From Epiperipatus broadwayi (Eukaryota > Onychophora > Udeonychophora > Euonychophora > Peripatidae): a stretch of DNA of 64,000 bases. The notes beneath the pieces were generated by a model that worked only from the letters and a program-made list of their open reading frames with translations, was not told the origin of the DNA and made no database searches. Shown one piece after another: positions 1 through 12,331 of this stretch (its first letter is position 1; each line of letters begins with the position of its first letter). The stretch spans positions 750,741-814,740 of the forward strand of contig JAQFVV010006335.1 of the NCBI GenBank assembly GCA_028023455.1, read 5' to 3'. Position numbers and translations under genes: made by a program.

Positions 1-16
1 TCCATTGGCATGGTTT

Positions 17-18
17 AT

Positions 19-98
<80 letters not shown>
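17..98. repeat. (TA)n microsatellite
   Basis: About 80 bases of uninterrupted TA. It adjoins the LTR-like fragment at 108-215. Open frames that read as IYIYIY through it are meaningless. Confidence 0.95.
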
Positions 99-105
<7 letters not shown>

Positions 106-107
106 AC

Positions 108-215
108 TATATACCGTTACATAAATTATAATGGTCAGGGTGATGTGGAAGTTTTCTCATCTTACCGTATCTGCCGTACAGAACGCCACTAGGTTATTTG
201 AACCTAGAAAATTTA
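108..215 (-). repeat. LTR-end-like fragment with terminal hairpin
   Basis: On the minus strand this reads CTAGGTT, a 5-base loop, AACCTAG (positions 207-189), followed by TGGCGTTCTGTACGGC. The same hairpin followed by TGG is found at 28813-28832, 32835-32854, 34200-34219 and, decayed, 37751-37770. The fragment ends near a CCATTATA (about 127-136), like the CCATTACA ends of other elements here, and then runs into (TA)n. I infer a fragment of the same LTR superfamily. The body of the element is not recognisable. Confidence 0.45.
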
Positions 216-941
216 TAGAGTAGGCAGATCCACGCTCTTAAAAAAAAATCCAACTTTTATTTATCAAGACTGTCCACCCATGCCACTAGCTCAGGGAATA
301 GCAGAGATTTATAATATATAATTTTATTTAAAATATATCTTCAATATTAAAAAATTAAAAGCCACTGCCAGTAATAATACACAAAAAAATTGTATTAATG
401 CACATATATAAACATTTAAAATTGAGTAATAAAATGTATTATTTTAGATTGATTATTAATTTTTAAATTTAAATTATTAAGAAAGTCTGCACAGATGCAC
501 ATTCTGCTTCAGAGCGGAAACAATCTTTAATTTTTATCTATATCTTTCATCTGACTTTTTAATTATATAAGATCCCCAAGGGCTAGTTTGTTTTTCGATA
601 ATTAATAACACAATCATTTCCATTTTGAGATTTCAGGAATTAATTAATACCTGTTTCTATTATTGACTTACGTTACTTTTTACTAAAATATTTTATATTA
701 GGATCTTTTTTTTTTTTTATAAAAAAAGTACGTTCAACTACTTTTTTTTTTTATTTAAAAAAAAAATACTTTTAAAGTTTTGCATCTGTGCGAATATATA
801 TATGCTTAACAACTCTTTAATTTTTTAGCTTTTAGTTTTTATTTACGACTTAAGTTTTTATTTTAATCTTAAATTAATGTAACGGCATATTATATACCAC
901 TACAATATATATAGTACTCGAAGCTGAGGGTGCTATAAAAC

Positions 942-1345
942 TGCATCTATGAAATACTCATGTGAATGTGACAGGATCTATATTGGTGAGCCCAATAGGT
1001 TCATTATAAAGTGATTGAAAAGGAACAAATTGATGATTACAAAAGAGAAAACAGATGCGTCTAAAGTAGCAGACCATATATGTGCCAATAAACATATGTT
1101 GGTTCATTATAAAGTGATTGAAAAGGAACAAATTGATGATTACAAAAGAGAAAACAGATGCGTCTAAAGTAGCAGACCATATATGTGCCAATAAACATAT
1201 GTTTGGGAAATCCAATCATATTGGATAGAAAGGGAAAGGTACAAAAAAATTCAAGGAAACTGTACACATAATGATGGCAAATAATTCAATATGTCACACT
1301 GACTATACATGATGGCTAGAACCATTAATGTTATAGATAATTCTA
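942..1345 (+). pseudogene. Penelope-like element, GIY-YIG endonuclease relic
   Basis: One plus frame reads YSCECDRIYIGEPNRF, then a stop, then KRNKLMITKEKTDASKVADH and ICANKHM. This is the layout of the C-terminal GIY-YIG endonuclease of Penelope-like retroelements: a C.C pair, the YIG motif, a following arginine and a (A/K)VADH.....H motif. The enzyme nicks target DNA to prime reverse transcription. Stops interrupt it at the FIIK-stop-LKR position and again downstream, where a degraded tail (KKFKETVHIMM) resembles the usual KIREA.EI end. No reverse transcriptase part is visible upstream, so this is a 5'-truncated dead copy. It differs from the Penelope copy at 47 kb (CECDRIYIGE versus CKNCKASYIGM), so two lineages are present. 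Confidence 0.75.
998..1203 (+). repeat. Perfect tandem duplication, 2 x 103 bp
   Basis: Positions 998-1100 and 1101-1203 are identical by eye over 103 bases. The unit covers the middle of the Penelope GIY-YIG relic. Perfect identity inside an otherwise decayed relic means a recent duplication or an assembly artefact. Confidence 0.9.
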
Positions 1346-3065
1346 TGAAACTACTACTGATTGTTGTTTTTATTCATTTGATTATAGATCTACTTAAAAT
1401 TTAATATTCACTATTCTAAAACTCCATATTCAATTCTGATGTTAGTACTATTACTATTCAGGCCAAAAACACTTGGAGAAGAAAAAAATAATAATGCTTC
1501 TTGATACATTGTGTATATATACCCTATATGCTATTACTAAGACATTTATGTAATTGGAAAATTTAAATAAAGTTGTTTTTTTTCTAAAGACATTCAATAA
1601 TTAATATTAGATGATGAAAATATTCCAACATATAAATGCAACTAAAATGCTATAATCACACACTTTCAGACAAACATATAGATAAATACTTCTTAAATAT
1701 AACCAGATGATTTTTAGATCAACATGAAAACTGAAGTTTAACAACGTAATGTAAACTTAAATTTGCTTAAATAAATTTAATTAAAATTGATAGTGATGAT
1801 AATATTCAAACCATATCTAACTTAATTAACTACTTTATATGAGGTATCTTTGCTATATTTTCTGATTATCATACATCAAATCATTATTCAGAAAACTGCA
1901 TTATTGTTCATTTATAAGTGTGTTTGAATTACATCCATTCTAATTTAGAGCAGCACTTTCTTCTCATAAGTAACACCTATGGTTACCTACTGGCAACACT
2001 ATCACAGTTTTCTCTGGTAAAAACCAATTTTTTCATCACTCAGAACATAATTTTTCAGAATCTATAGTAAATTGCTACATATGGAGTTAGAATTAGACCA
2101 ATGAGACAAGGTCCTGCAGGCAATCAAATAATTTACATAATATTTTTCTATATAAGACAATTTCAATTGATGAATATTTAAATAAAATATTTCCATATCA
2201 TTGTAATTCTTTTTAAAAGCACATTGTAAAAATAACTTAAAATTCAGATACATTTTAGTCTCCCACTGTTTACAAAAACCTTCCTTTCTATATTGACATT
2301 TAATATCAATGCAATTAATTTTATGTGTAGAAATTAATAATACATTAATATTTAACAATGATCAAATATAATTATCTAGTTATATAAAGTATATCTATTT
2401 TCTGTGTGATATTGGCATTTATAAAATATAAAAAATAAACTTAATTTATTGACAACCATATCTTTGAAGAAAAAAAGTGATAATGATCTATTGCAAGGAG
2501 GTACAATTGTTGTAACTGAAATTTTTCCAAGTAGGAGAGAGAAACAACTGTTATAACTGAATTATTCCCATGTTTTCTAGGTTTATCAGCATAGTACTGA
2601 TGCACATCCTGACTCTCAAAGATATTTTCTTCTTTTTTCTTTCTCTATCTTCTACATATAACAACATACCCATCAGAGAACATAATGTTCTATCAATCTC
2701 AGCTGTTTTTTCTCTAGCAATTTCTTTAGTTATCTTTTTCCTTTATCTAGTAATTCAAGCTAATGCTTTCTTTCTTTCTTCTAACTTTAATTAATTTTTT
2801 AAAATAAGTTTAATTATTTGTTACTCTCCCCTTCTTCCTAAATAATATTTTATTTATTTTTAAGTGTAAAATTAATGTCTGACTTATTAAAAAACAAACC
2901 TTTAAATTGTATTTATATTCTGAGCATTGTAAAATGTTTAAATTATATATGCATATTCTCCTTATCTCTTCTTTAAGAAAGTGTAAACATTTTATTTCTT
3001 AGTTCCTTCTAAACTAATATTCACCAAAAAAAATACATTTTTTTAAATATAAATACAATATGTAC
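1346..3065. other. AT-rich spacer, no gene seen
   Basis: I see no coding signal, RNA gene or clear repeat. The open frames at 2062-2358 (minus) and 2570-2794 (plus) have low-complexity hydrophobic composition expected by chance at this base composition. Confidence 0.6.
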
Positions 3066-3535
3066 TTTTTACTTCAAACAATTTATAGCATTTTTAAAAA
3101 TTATATATACACACATACAACATAATGTTTTGACTATCCTGCAGTCTTCTTCAAAGTAGTGATATAATAATAAACAAAATAAAATAAACATATAAATAAT
3201 ATAATAAACAAATGTAATTAAAAATAAAAATAAGTAACAAAATATAGTTGTTTGTGAATACATATAAGGACAGGACTATAATGTATAATCCATATTCATT
3301 TTAAATTTAAATTTAGTGTTGTATATTTATTTTATATTATAAACATTATTTTCTTTTATTAGTTTTAATTTATCACATAAAATTTCTTTTACTTTTATAA
3401 TATTTTGTGTTACTTATTTTTAATTTTTAATTACATTTGTTTATTATATTAGTTCTGAGAAAGACTGCAGGACAGTTGAAATGTCAGGTTGTGTGTTTAT
3501 AAATATAATAAAAATTGCTATAAAGTTTTTGAAAT
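3066..3535. repeat. Inverted repeat of two Penelope-like 3' ends, tail to tail
   Basis: The minus strand of about 3066-3248 and the plus strand of about 3400-3535 are homologous. Both carry a TTGTTACTTATTTTT-type lead, then GAAGAAGACTGCAGGATAGT (left) or GAGAAAGACTGCAGGACAGT (right), then a T-rich tail with AAAAATGCTATAAA or AAAATTGCTATAAA. A GAAGA..CTGCAGGA.AGT(T/C)GAAA stretch just after the stop codon is characteristic of Penelope-like elements. About 150 bases separate the arms. Such partial copies in opposite orientation are a known habit of Penelope elements. Confidence 0.7.
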
Positions 3536-3897
3536 AAGATGAAAAAAATGTAATTATATAAAATATTATAATAAAACAAAGAAGGTGATAGATTAGTAAC
3601 TGACATTTGTGATTTCTTTATAACAAGACATATTACCCTTAAGATCTGTGCATATTTATAAATGCTTTCATTTTGATAAATTCCTTTTAAAAAGTACTGA
3701 TATTAATAAAATATTATTTCATTTTTTTTAATGTTATTTAAATTACATTATCAGTTTTAACAAGTATAAATCATCAATCATGGGAATCTCATTTTCTTAC
3801 TATATTTATGTGGTTGTTTTAAAACCATTTCATCTATTGCTATATTTTGAATTAATATTGGTTGTAAGATCAATGGACACCATACGTGGCTAAACTT

Positions 3898-4140
3898 ATA
3901 TCATTACAATATATATATATATATATTGTAGCAGTCTGGTTTGTACATTTGCTCAATAGACCAAAAGTCCAAGCCAGAGATCCAAAAGCTGACCAAGTCA
4001 GGATAGTAATATTCTACATCTAATCATACCTCAACTCTCTTACCCATGCATCCGAGACAACCCATTGTGAATGATATTCCTGAGGTTACACTCAATATCC
4101 CTTTATTCATATTCCAGCAATAGCAAAGCAGTAAAACATA
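3898..4140 (+). repeat. TTACA(AT)nTGTA junction and adjoining higher-GC segment
   Basis: ATTACA is followed by about ten AT dinucleotides and then TTGTAGCAGTCTGG, so the microsatellite is bounded by inverted TTACA/TGTA edges. The ~200 bases that follow are less AT-rich than the surroundings and could be the start of an LTR-type element beginning with TGT. No partner end was found. Confidence 0.35.
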
Positions 4141-4285
4141 AGACACTCCTCTATTACATCATATTATATAACTTAACTAGTGATTCATAATGTAATGAGC
4201 AATAATGGAGACTGAGATAAATTTATATTTTATAAATTTAATGTAACACTTAATAAGTTATAAAGCAAATAAATTATGTACAGAT

Positions 4286-4417
4286 TGCTTACATGCAGGT
4301 GAGTGAATACTCAGGGTTACAAAGGATATACTGAAGCAAATTATATAGTGCTCACATGCAGGTGAGTGGATACTTAAGTTTACAAAGATATTAATGAATA
4401 GTCAGTAAATGATAATG

Positions 4418-4460
<43 letters not shown>

Positions 4461-4470
4461 CATTATCATT

Positions 4471-4508
<38 letters not shown>

Positions 4509-4640
4509 ACTGCTCACACACAGGAGTGTGAATACCTAGATTTAAAAAATGCTTAATGTGATGATTAGCAAATGGTAAACAAAGCCAATTATATTTGCTC
4601 ACATGCAGGTGAGTGAATTTTAGGGTTGAAAAATGTCTAA
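4286..4640 (+). repeat. Degenerate tandem repeat, core CTCACATGCAGGTGAGTG
   Basis: Four copies of a core near CTCACATGCAGGTGAGTGAA start at about 4288, 4351, 4513 and 4598. Each is followed by a variant of TACTCAGGGTTACAAA. Between copies two and three lies a hairpin: AGTAAATGATAATGCAA at 4404-4420 pairs perfectly with 4458-4474, with a (TA)n loop. Confidence 0.7.
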
Positions 4641-5134
4641 TTAATTTATGACTTTGCAGAACTAACAATATGCTTATACTATCTATTATGTAATAACCCA
4701 TGCTATGATTTACATATTAAAAATCAGTAAGAGTTAAAGTGATCAATTTATTGGTAATTGATTGGAATTATATTATTAAGTTTAAACATAACTTATAATA
4801 ATAGTAAGATTATATATCCCTAATTACTACAAGGATAAACACATTAATTCAGATTCCGAATCAGATCAAAGCCAATATTAAACTTCTATGGGAAGTTAAA
4901 CTGATGTTGGGGAGTCAAACATCAAATTCTAGGGCATTATAAACTATAGTATCATAATATATGCACCACAAATTTGTTCTTAATTGAGGTTCATTACCTA
5001 GTAATCAGTTTTTCAGACCACACCACTTGCTATAATATGAAAAGGCCTTTTTATTCAAGTGAACAGACAGTGGCTTAATGAGCTCTTGGAACAATTTGAT
5101 TTCTTCAAATACAAGTAAATGTCACAGTTAATTA

Positions 5135-5925
5135 TCATAAATGTACCTTTGAAGGTTTTTGCAATGCTATATATTCAGAGGCTTTTACTATATGGTAAAA
5201 CTGAACTGATTTCAGACCCATATAGCTATGTGATTTGTTAGGCTGAGTTTGAAGACATTTACATATCTAATAAATTCATGCTTTCAAATTGACAGAAATA
5301 TGTTTGATAGGTGCTGAGTTTAGAGTTGGTATTTTAGGTCTAGTTTCTAGTCTCCCAACCCTTCACTAACATGAGCCAATAAGCTCAAAACCAGCTGGTC
5401 TGGAGGTGGGTGACAATGATAAAGATTTTGAATTCTATATCTTTTGGCATTTATGTAAACAAAGCTTGTTTGGAGCTGATTGGTAAGCTCCATCTAGTGA
5501 TCATAGAATGCAAGCTTAAAGGCAAGTCACAAAATTTGTAACTTGTTTTGATTATCATAAATGTACTTTTGAAGGTTTTTGCAATGCTATATATTGCAGA
5601 GGCTTTGATTATATGGTGAAACTGAACAAATTTCAGACCCATATAGCTATCTGATTTGTTATGCTGAATTTGAAGACATTTATGTGTCTAATAAATTCAT
5701 GCTTTTAAATTGATAGAAATGTGTTTGATAAGTGCTGACTTTAGAGTTGGTATTTTACATCTAGTTTTTAGTCTCCCAGTCCTTCACTGATGTGAGCCAA
5801 TAAACTTGAAACAAGCTGGTCTGGAGGTGAGTGACAATGATAGAAATTTTGAATTCTATCTATTTCAGCATTTATGTAAACAAAGGTTATTTGGCGCTGA
5901 TTGGTAAGCTCCATCTAGTGATTAT
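5135..5925 (+). repeat. Two diverged units of the 414-bp satellite
   Basis: Units start at 5135 and 5555 (spacing 420) at the shared phrase TCATAAATGTAC. Each contains GCAATGCTATATATT, CAGACCCATATAGC, CCAGCTGGTCTGGAGGT-like and ATTTATGTAAACAAA segments in the same order as the 414-bp units at 29.4-31.2 kb. They are an older, isolated copy of the same family. The second unit is cut by (TA)n at about 5925. Confidence 0.8.
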
Positions 5926-5947
5926 ATATATATATTTATATATTTTG

Positions 5948-5992
<45 letters not shown>

Positions 5993-8539
5993 TTAATTGA
6001 TCAAAAATTAGATGTAATATTTTTCAAACTTATGTTTCTTCACAATGCTTTATAAAACATACAAAATAAAAGAGAAAAAAATGTTACATGTTAGATAAGG
6101 CAAACAATAAAGTTGATTTTAAATAAAATTGTACTTTAATACAAAATTATTATTAATCCACGTGAACTTTAAATTATTTTCAGATAACAAGTTTAGCTTT
6201 TTTTTTTTAAGTAAGTGTTCCAAAGAATTGTTGTCACATATGAGAATATAACTACTCTTAGTATAGTGAGTAGCCCCCATGTCAGATAAGTGTAATAATA
6301 AAAGAATATGACTTTAAAATAATGTGATTACAGTAATTAGTGGAGTAGCATTCCTGTCTTTTAAGTGATCAGCTCACGTTACCTTTACTTTTAAATCATT
6401 ATTGTCATTGGAGAATAATACCTACTGATGAATCGATCCCTTACGATAAGTAGATATTTGATTTATTTTCCCCATAATGGTATAGTAAACATTTTTGATC
6501 TCTTTATTTCATCTTATTTCTAGTCTTATTATATTTCTTATTGTTCATGATTATTCAAAAATTGCCCTGGCTTAAATTTTTATTGACTCTTTTTGTGATT
6601 AACATCAGCTTTTACATATCTAAAAAAAAAAAAAAAAAACAAAGTTTCAGGTGAAAACAGAAACTAAAACATGTATATATATCATCAATTTTTTATTAAA
6701 TAAATATTACATTGTTTTACAAAACGTTATCAATACTAAAAAAGTACTTAAAAAAAAAAAAAAACTTCACAAGATAAATCAATTTACTTTAAGAACATAA
6801 AACAAAAAAAAAAAAACCCTTATATTTTTAGAATGTATTAAATCGATAAAAATAAATATGTAAAGCATATTTTGAAAATATTTTATTAAATAAATTTTAA
6901 TTATCTTCATCATATAAATTGTAATTATCCAAATTGTACTTACTTTTTACTTTAGAAAAACTAATAAAAAAAATCACATTTACTTAACTCAAATATTTAT
7001 TTATTTACTTCAAAGTTTTCGTGAGAAAAAAAAAAAACAATTTTAAAATAAAATTATTCCAGGAGTTTTGATGAACTTCTAATGGCTTGATTTAAAAAGT
7101 AAAAAAGAAAGCTGCGGAAATTACTATCATTTACTGGCAGCAGATTATATAATACAGAGTTGAAAAATTAAAGATTTTAATAAAAACCACAGCAGAGATG
7201 TTTTTAATTGAACTAAATCAGTTTGAGAAAATGGAAGAAAGCATTCACTTTATTGGCTAAACTGCTATTGCTTAAAACTGCTGGGAAATAAAGCAAAACA
7301 AGTCTGTAGCAAGTTAATGGCTGTTAAAAGTAGAAAGATTTATTTCAACTACTTGGGCTAAGGTTATCTGCTTTTTTTTTTTTTTTTTAACAGAATAGTA
7401 AGTAATATATATATACACAGAGACACTTAAATGTCTTCATGTACTTATGGTAAAATTTATATTTACTTGGATATATAATATAATGGAAGGAAACTGGTCT
7501 TCACACTTGTGCTATAGATTTAACATATACTAGGCTGTCAATAAATACCATTTTTATTTATAATATTGATAATAATCATCATCAAAAGATCAAAGATTGT
7601 ACATCTCGAGTAATGAAAGCAGTTTAAAAATTTCTGATAACAAAGGTACAATGTAGTTTGTTGCTCTAGATTTCACATTAAATATCACATGAGAATCCGA
7701 GCAGGAAAGACTGAAATGAGATGCAAATTTTTAGTTGTAGATTGGCAGAGTTAAAGCTATAAAAATCTGGATCGATGCTCAGCAAAATGTAATAAAACAA
7801 ATCACTTGAATGGAACTATGTGTTCAATCTGACATTTGGTTGGTCTCTTGAATAACTAATATAAATTGAATAAACTTATAATGTTGAAATTAAGAAAGCT
7901 CGCACATAGCACTTGACTAATATTGTTATATAAAATTATTAAAAATCAAAACAGAAACATATTTATATAAAAATTCAATTTTTGAAAAGGTAATTTAAGC
8001 AGCTTTAGTACATTTTAAAGTTTAGACTGGTTTTATTATCCAGTCTCAAGATTTGTGGTAAAGATCTAAGTAATCTTACACTTAGGAATAATATCAGTTT
8101 TGCCACACTAGTCGATAAATAGTAATATTTTGCTAGTTTGAAGAGAGGATTAAAGTAAATTTAAAATTAACATTTAACAAATAAATATTGCTTAAGGATA
8201 TTATTTTTGATGGGGGGAAGAAGTAAACAATTGACTTTACTTGGATCAATGATATTCTATTATGGTATATAAAGTAACATAAATGTATAAAAAATAAATG
8301 GATCACAGTGAGTGTAATAGGCTAATCATTATATTTAAAAAGTCCACTCTTATTTTTAAAAGGTAAGCTTTATTTATTTTGTTGATTTTTGAATTTGATT
8401 GAAAGTTGTAAAATTTGGATTTCAAATTTTAAATAGCAGCAAAGACTGTGAATAAATGAGAATATTGGAAGAAACAAAAACAAAAAGAGAAATGAATCAA
8501 ATCCAGACTGAATTATTAGTATATAAATATAAAAAGAAT
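5926..8539. other. AT-rich spacer with (TA)n and A/T runs
   Basis: Contains (TA)n at 5950-5989 and many A or T runs of 9-17 bases (for example 6622, 6751, 7369). I see no coding or RNA gene signal. Confidence 0.6.
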
Positions 8540-8675
8540 ACAACTTACATTTTTCCCCATATGTCATAGCATTGGACAGGAGGCGAACCTGCAACAACCA
8601 TCTGCATCAAATTGCTTGCTTGCAAGGCATATGCACTGACCTCTTGACTAACAATGCTTGACAACTTACATTTTT
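8540..8675 (-). mobile_element. tRNA-derived SINE with 15-bp target-site duplication
   Basis: A 106-bp insert (8555-8660) is flanked by perfect 15-bp direct repeats ACAACTTACATTTTT at 8540-8554 and 8661-8675. On the minus strand the insert reads GTTAGTCAAGAGGTCAGTGC (box A-like), then GCCTTGCAAGC (an anticodon-stem-like hairpin), then CAGGTTCGCCTCC (close to the box B consensus GGTTCGANTCC). Box A, anticodon-like arm and box B in tRNA order plus a long duplication define a retroposed tRNA-derived SINE. It lacks a poly-A tail and has only a short 3' part (CTATGACATATGGGG). The intact duplication argues for a fairly young insertion. Confidence 0.8.
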
Positions 8676-9543
8676 ACATAAGAATATCTAATAATGATAT
8701 AACTCTTAGAAAAAGTAGTGAAAGTCTGATACAGTATTGTTAGGAACTTAAGCTGACTATAACAAATAAAACTAATTATGAAAACGACCTGAGAAAAACT
8801 ACAAATAATTTCTCTGGCTACAAATAGAGTTCCTCCTAAAATAAATAAACAAATTATATATATAGTGCTGAACAATCTTATAAGATAAAACAGTAGTTAT
8901 AAATCTGAGCACATATGAAATCCTTGTCTGGACAACACAAGATAAAAATAATCCTTGCAAATTACATCCATTGAGATAGTCAGATGAAATGAGAAAAAAT
9001 ATTTCATCATTAAGGACAAATAAGGTGTGCACAGTATTTGAGAAATAATAAAGTCATGCATTCTGAAATAGAATATCATTGGTTTAAAATAACGATGATG
9101 AATATTGACACAATCTTTTGTTTGAATACCTCAATCCAGTCACAACAGATTACTTGAAGTCATCAAAATTATTTATAAAAGCATTGTAAAAAGATACTGA
9201 AAAATATAAGAATATTATATTGTAAGGTATAAAGCGACAGTGGGGAATTATTTTAAATCTAATGACAATGTACGATTTTATAGAAGGAAAAAAAAAATCA
9301 TATTTCAAGATAACAATCCCCTAAATGATAGATTGATTTTTAGTTTTAAAGTATATGATGATTATTCAAATATAAAATTCTATAATTAAAAATTCAACAG
9401 TAGCTGCATAATAGTAATAAGAATTTGGAATATTTAAAAAGGAAATTCGACATGATAATGGTATTGAAAATTACAAATTAAAGTAAATGGTAGAATTAAA
9501 AGATTACTTTTTGTTATACTGTTTTCATACTCACACACACATA

Positions 9544-9613
<70 letters not shown>

Positions 9614-10587
9614 ATTATATGGATGAAATAAAAGATGATGGGAAATCATCATCATATTCATAGAATAGTCACAATCATCAATGATACCTATAAACTGCAA
9701 TCCATGATGATAATCAGTTAATCCACAATTCTCATTTGTAACTGGATTTAAAGGAGGTATATTACAAAGAGGGCCAAACTTAGGGATAAATATAACAATC
9801 TAGATCTTTATACCTAAGTACTAATCTATCACTCATAATAAAAATAATGCTAGGGCATTGATATGTGCTGGTCATTATCAATGCTCTGGCCACATGGTAT
9901 CATTAGACTACCAGTCAAATATAAAAGTTTTTTTTTTCAAACAAAAAACTTGAATGGAGTGAATGAACTTTAAAGGTAATATGTTTACATTAAACAGAGA
10001 ACTACCTAAATACCTAAACACAAACATAACTCCCAACATATATTTAACATAAATATTATTGCTCTAAACTAAGTTAGAAAGCAAAAACTCTAGAAATTAT
10101 GCCTATGAATAAGAGAAAGATACAGGTATATGTTTAAACTCTTTTAATTTAAATAGGTTTACCAGGATAATTCAAAAATTTCAAAAACCCTAAACTGTAA
10201 GTAAATCAAGTCACACATACCGCAATTCGTAGAATAGATTGTTGAAAAAATAAAAACATTAACATCATTATTTTTAAAACAATTATTTAATAAACTAACA
10301 TAAATTAATCGGAAAAATTGCTAAAAATACTATGCTAATATGATATTTCCAATTCTCATACATTTTATTAAAAAAATATAACTTTTTACAGAAAACATGT
10401 TTAACCAGTTGATTTTTTACTAATTAAATTAATCTATCTTTATTTTCATTATTTATTTTTTAATAACTAAAACTGGAAAACAACTTTTAACAATAAGAAA
10501 TAAAGAATTTGTAAATTAGCTTAAAACCCATTTTATAATTTTGGAGAAAAAACAACATAGACAAAATGTTTGCTAAAATTAGTAATT
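8676..10587. other. AT-rich spacer, no gene seen
   Basis: Holds (TA)n at 9553-9610. Nothing coding is supported. The open frames at 8799-9079 and 9434-9700 (minus) are chance or TA-driven. Confidence 0.6.
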
Positions 10588-11446
10588 ATACCCAAGTCTT
10601 TTTTTGTGCAGATTTTTAAATGCGATTCCTGTTTCTTTTTAATATCTCTTTATGAAGTTTTCTTTTATGTGATAAAGAAGTTTATATTTCACTTTAAATC
10701 GGGATTTTCCATTTTATATACACACATTAGATTTTACATACTTTAAATGCCTGTTGGAAAAAGGTTTGGTAATAAATTTAGATACTGTAGAAGATTTAGA
10801 CAAAGATAATGAAACAGAAGTGGAACCTATTCATTTCACATGAAAAATGATTTGATAAATTCTTCAACTTGACATGAATTATGAATGAGCTCTTAAATTC
10901 CAATGAAAGCTAAATAATTGTATGTCTGGATATTGTGAGCTTCATAAACAATTAGTAAAATTATCATCTCAAAGTTTAATCGTCAATGACATTGTTGACA
11001 GAAAACCATTAATTAAACACAGTGAGAGACTGAAATTGACACTAATTGTATTTCCTTTTGTGATGAATCTGATTTCTTATCTGTTCACAAATGTACCCAC
11101 ATATTGTCAAATAGCAATAATGATTAAAATATGTATCCAAAAATGTAAAACAAATTACACATAAAAACATCATTTTGAATAAAATTAAATAGTTATTAAA
11201 AAAAGTGTGTCTTATATCAATTTTTTTCAAATATTTGAAACTTTTTATTAGTCAACCCTTATTTCCTTATTTTTTATGCAAATTTTAGAGTAATTTTACA
11301 TTGGTGATTTGCATTTATGCGATTTTTGAAAATTATGGAACATATCCCACATTTTTCAATGTAAGTTAAGTCTATTTTTGTGTGATTTCTTTTATGCAGG
11401 TTTTTTGTGGAATCTATCAACCACATAAAAAAAGACTCAGATGTAT
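10588..11446 (+). mobile_element. Tigger/pogo-like non-autonomous element, copy 1
   Basis: Left end reads (TA)CCCAAGTCTTTTTTTGTGC. The reverse complement of the right end reads CATCTGAGTCTTTTTTTATG, so the termini are imperfect inverted repeats of the type seen better in copy 2 at 24.6 kb. The internal 500 bases (about 10990-11440) align with copy 2, sharing for example CATATTGTCAAATAGC, TTTTTTCAAATATTTGAAA and GTAAGTTAAGT. The ends resemble the Tigger consensus CAGGCATACCTCGTTTTATT, which suggests a pogo/Tigger-type Tc1/mariner element mobilised in trans. The open frame at 10922-11164 is not clearly transposase. Confidence 0.6.
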
Positions 11447-12331
11447 TACCAATTGCTACTTAATTAAAAAATTATCTATAAATTATAATATAATATGCAC
11501 ATCAAAATACCTTTTATCATGGATTTATTTTTCTTTAGAGTTTAAGGTGGTTGTAATTTTCAGATTTTCCATACTGGTTTTCTTCTTTTAGGCTTATCCA
11601 TTAATTTTTACTTGCAGTTAAACAAACAGAAAAAAGTAACCATTTCTTAATCTATTAATTTTCAGATTAGGCTAATACATAAAGACAAAAATATGCTTGT
11701 GGATGAAAATAAGGTTTGTTGTAGATTACTTCAGGAATATTCATCTAAATTTTTTTTAATGAACAGGTAACATGATAATATATGATAATGTTAGGCTACT
11801 TGCTAAAGCTTAGCACAATGCTTTTTTAACTCAATTTTTAAAAAAAACTATTTTTTCTTTACTTGTAGTGAGAGGAGTCTTGCTTTTACATGACAAAATT
11901 AAACATTGATCAATTGAATATATTTTTACAAAAAAAAAAGATTGTTTAGTTATTTCCCTCTTGTTTAATAAAAAAGTTCCTGTGTCTGTTTTACTCTTAT
12001 ACCAAAATTGAGATAATCTTTTAATTATAATGATTTAAAAAACTGCATTTTGTTTTGAAGAGAGATAAAAAAAATAAAAATAACCAACTCTTAATTAATT
12101 AAAACAAAATGTTAAAAATCTTTTCTTTTAAAAATATGATAAAAAATAAAATTTTGTCTATTTGTCTCTTTTATTTTTTAAAAATTAAACCAGTAAATAA
12201 TTACAATTAATGAAGAGAGAGAGAATATAAGAAATCATTTATTTGATTTTATACTTTTCTCTCTTAACAAATTATAATAATATTGATATTATTATTTAAA
12301 AAGCAATATTTGGAAATTCTCATATTATCAT

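Noticed and set aside
6421-6460. Hammerhead-ribozyme-like CTACTGATGAATCG...CGATAAGTAG
   Set aside because: CTGATGA, a small stem II and an enclosing CTAC/GTAG stem are present, but the required GAAA is replaced by TAA-G and the three-way junction cannot be completed.
9434-9700. Frames with IYIYIY runs here and at 4402, 17974, 43671, 48221, 52075 and 62827
   Set aside because: They are translations of (TA)n arrays.
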